DNA from: Alphaproteobacteria bacterium
GTDB taxonomy: Bacteria; Pseudomonadota; Alphaproteobacteria; Caulobacterales; Parvularculaceae
Reading direction: 5' to 3'
DNA length: 5,579 nucleotides
NCBI GenBank assembly: GCA_030428745.1
Contig: JAUIEG010000205.1
Coordinates: 1 to 5,579 of the forward strand
Under the pieces are notes generated by a model. It did not search any database. It was not told the origin of the DNA and worked only from the letters and a program-made list of their open reading frames with translations. This document shows positions 4,521 through 5,579 of the stretch, piece after piece (the first letter of the stretch is position 1; each line of letters begins with the position of its first letter). A program made the translations under genes and the position numbers.

Positions 4521-5579
4521 TTATTCATGCACAATGAACGGTATCATTGCCGCTTCAGCGAGAGCTTTCGTTGTGCCGCCGGTCGCTGCGTGCGTGGTGC
4601 GGACATTGCCGACCAGACCGCCGTCAAAAATTTTCTGAATGGTTTTCAGATTGATCTCCGCGTCTTCGACGGCGCCGTCGGCCTCGGCGACTTCCATCAT
4701 TCTCACCATCTCTTCCATGCGGGCGAGCTGTTCGTCCATGAAGCCGCCGAGCACACCGCCTGCTGCTTCCTGCGCCTGTTTCATGGCGTCGAGTTCGGCT
4801 TTCGCTTTCTCGTAATCCTTCAGCGCTTTTTCGAGTTCTTTTTGTTGCTTCTTGTCCATGCCGGTCAATTTCATCCGCATGGCCGTGGTTGTTGTTTTCG
4901 GGATGTAAAGCGGCGTGCCCTTAACCTTGAAGTAGTCGCGATCCTCGCGGAACACCTGAAAGGCCTGTTCCTTGCCTTTCTTTTCTTTTGTCGTTCCCCA
5001 AACGCCCATGGCGAGCGGAACCAGCCGATCAGAATCAATCGCGAGCATGACGGTGTTGATTTTGTAGTCGATATTGTTGTTGAAGCTATCCGCCCACTCT
5101 TCATACGTTAAGATCTTTGTGAGATCCTGCATTTCATCTCTTGTGTTGCCTGTAACGCCAGCGTCATCAGCAATCAGAACGAAAGCATCGCGGCCATGGA
5201 GAGAAATAGTCCCCAGCAAGCGGGCTATTTTCGCAAACCGGAGCATATCCATGCGTGCTTCTTTGGCGTCCTGTTGTTCGATTTTGTTGAACAGCCTTGG
5301 GTCGCGGGCATAATCCTTACTCAGCTCAGACATATCCCAAACTCCGCCCGCGACGGGGTTCGCAGGAGCGCCTCCAGCAACGGAAAGATATAATTCAGGC
5401 AACACCTTGGACGTCGCCTCCAACCCGATGCGATTCTTAGTCATCTGCTCTCTTCCACCGAGCATGTATTCAATTTCGTCCGGTCGAACGACAGTGTAGC
5501 CCGGTATCTCCGCATCGCATCCGACAAGCGCCGCGGTTTCTTCGTCGTCGGCGCGGCTTTCGGTAAAAGTGCGTTCCGG
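4521..5579 (-). CDS. Unrecognised protein, 5' end outside window
   Basis: The minus-strand frame is open from the right edge (first full codon 5577-5579) to TAA at 4521-4523, giving 352 residues without a true start. An ATG at 5463-5465 exists, but the 38 codons before it read as ordinary protein (for example GCDAEIPGYTVVRPDEIEYM) and no Shine-Dalgarno precedes it, so the gene is called partial. An ATG at 5442-5444 has GGAAGAGAG just upstream and could be an alternative start. Counting from the edge, residues about 242-271 are a Lys/Glu-rich stretch of likely coiled coil (KKQQKELEKALKDYEKAKAE). A Met/Glu-rich helix follows (about 281-298), then a C-terminal part with GGLVGNVRTTHAATGGTTKA. No hydrophobic membrane segment or known catalytic motif was found. 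The gene is AT-richer than its neighbours in places (lines 4801 and 5101 hand-count at 42% GC). It converges on fabD. No family recognised and no function proposed. Confidence 0.8.
   Translation of the reverse strand, partial: PERTFTESRADDEETAALVGCDAEIPGYTVVRPDEIEYMLGGREQMTKNRIGLEATSKVLPELYLSVAGGAPANPVAGGVWDMSELSKDYARDPRLFNKIEQQDAKEARMDMLRFAKIARLLGTISLHGRDAFVLIADDAGVTGNTRDEMQDLTKILTYEEWADSFNNNIDYKINTVMLAIDSDRLVPLAMGVWGTTKEKKGKEQAFQVFREDRDYFKVKGTPLYIPKTTTTAMRMKLTGMDKKQQKELEKALKDYEKAKAELDAMKQAQEAAGGVLGGFMDEQLARMEEMVRMMEVAEADGAVEDAEINLKTIQKIFDGGLVGNVRTTHAATGGTTKALAEAAMIPFIVHE

Noticed and set aside
4500..5111. Plus-strand 203-residue open frame opposite the unrecognised gene
   Set aside because: Its Phe/Leu/His-rich composition is what an antisense of a Lys/Glu-rich coding strand gives. 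The minus-strand frame is longer, runs past the window edge and reads as normal soluble protein.
5463..5465. ATG as the true start of the unrecognised gene
   Set aside because: The frame stays open and protein-like for 38 codons upstream to the edge, and no ribosome binding site precedes this ATG.

Overview
The window looks like a piece of an alphaproteobacterial chromosome, probably the end of a metagenomic or draft contig. The evidence is the gene set and its order: rpsF-rpsR-rplI followed by dnaB on one strand, with fabD diverging nearby. Further support comes from the long acidic tail on L9, the Arg/Asp tail on S6, and promoters of the TTGCNN-N17-TATNTC type. Genus cannot be named from this sequence. 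No tRNA, rRNA, CRISPR array, transposase or integrase was seen.

Layout from left to right. Positions 1-747 (minus) hold the N-terminal half of replicative helicase DnaB, cut by the window edge just after the Walker A motif. The last 64 bases form a perfect inverted repeat, which makes the final codons suspect. A strong rho-independent terminator (762-796) separates dnaB from the ribosomal operon rpsF-rpsR-rplI (2102 down to 862, minus). That operon has its own promoter (2248-2276) and a structured leader of about 139 nt that may carry the S6:S18 autoregulatory site. A GC-rich glycosyltransferase gene (2289-3317, minus) sits between this operon and fabD. fabD (3452-4387, plus) encodes complete malonyl-CoA:ACP transacylase with every catalytic residue present and a good promoter at 3385-3413. 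A long hairpin (4432-4482) lies between fabD and a converging, unrecognised gene (4521-5579, minus) that runs in from the right edge and is visibly more AT-rich.

Most genes here are core housekeeping: translation (S6, S18, L9), replication (DnaB) and fatty-acid synthesis start-up (FabD). The glycosyltransferase and the unknown convergent gene are the accessory-looking parts and differ in composition from the core genes in opposite directions. No clear new multi-gene system is present. The points most worth checking are the fold-back palindrome at the left end, the terminator just before dnaB, the rpsF leader, the glycosyltransferase insertion with a non-canonical EX7E motif, and the orphan gene at the right end.
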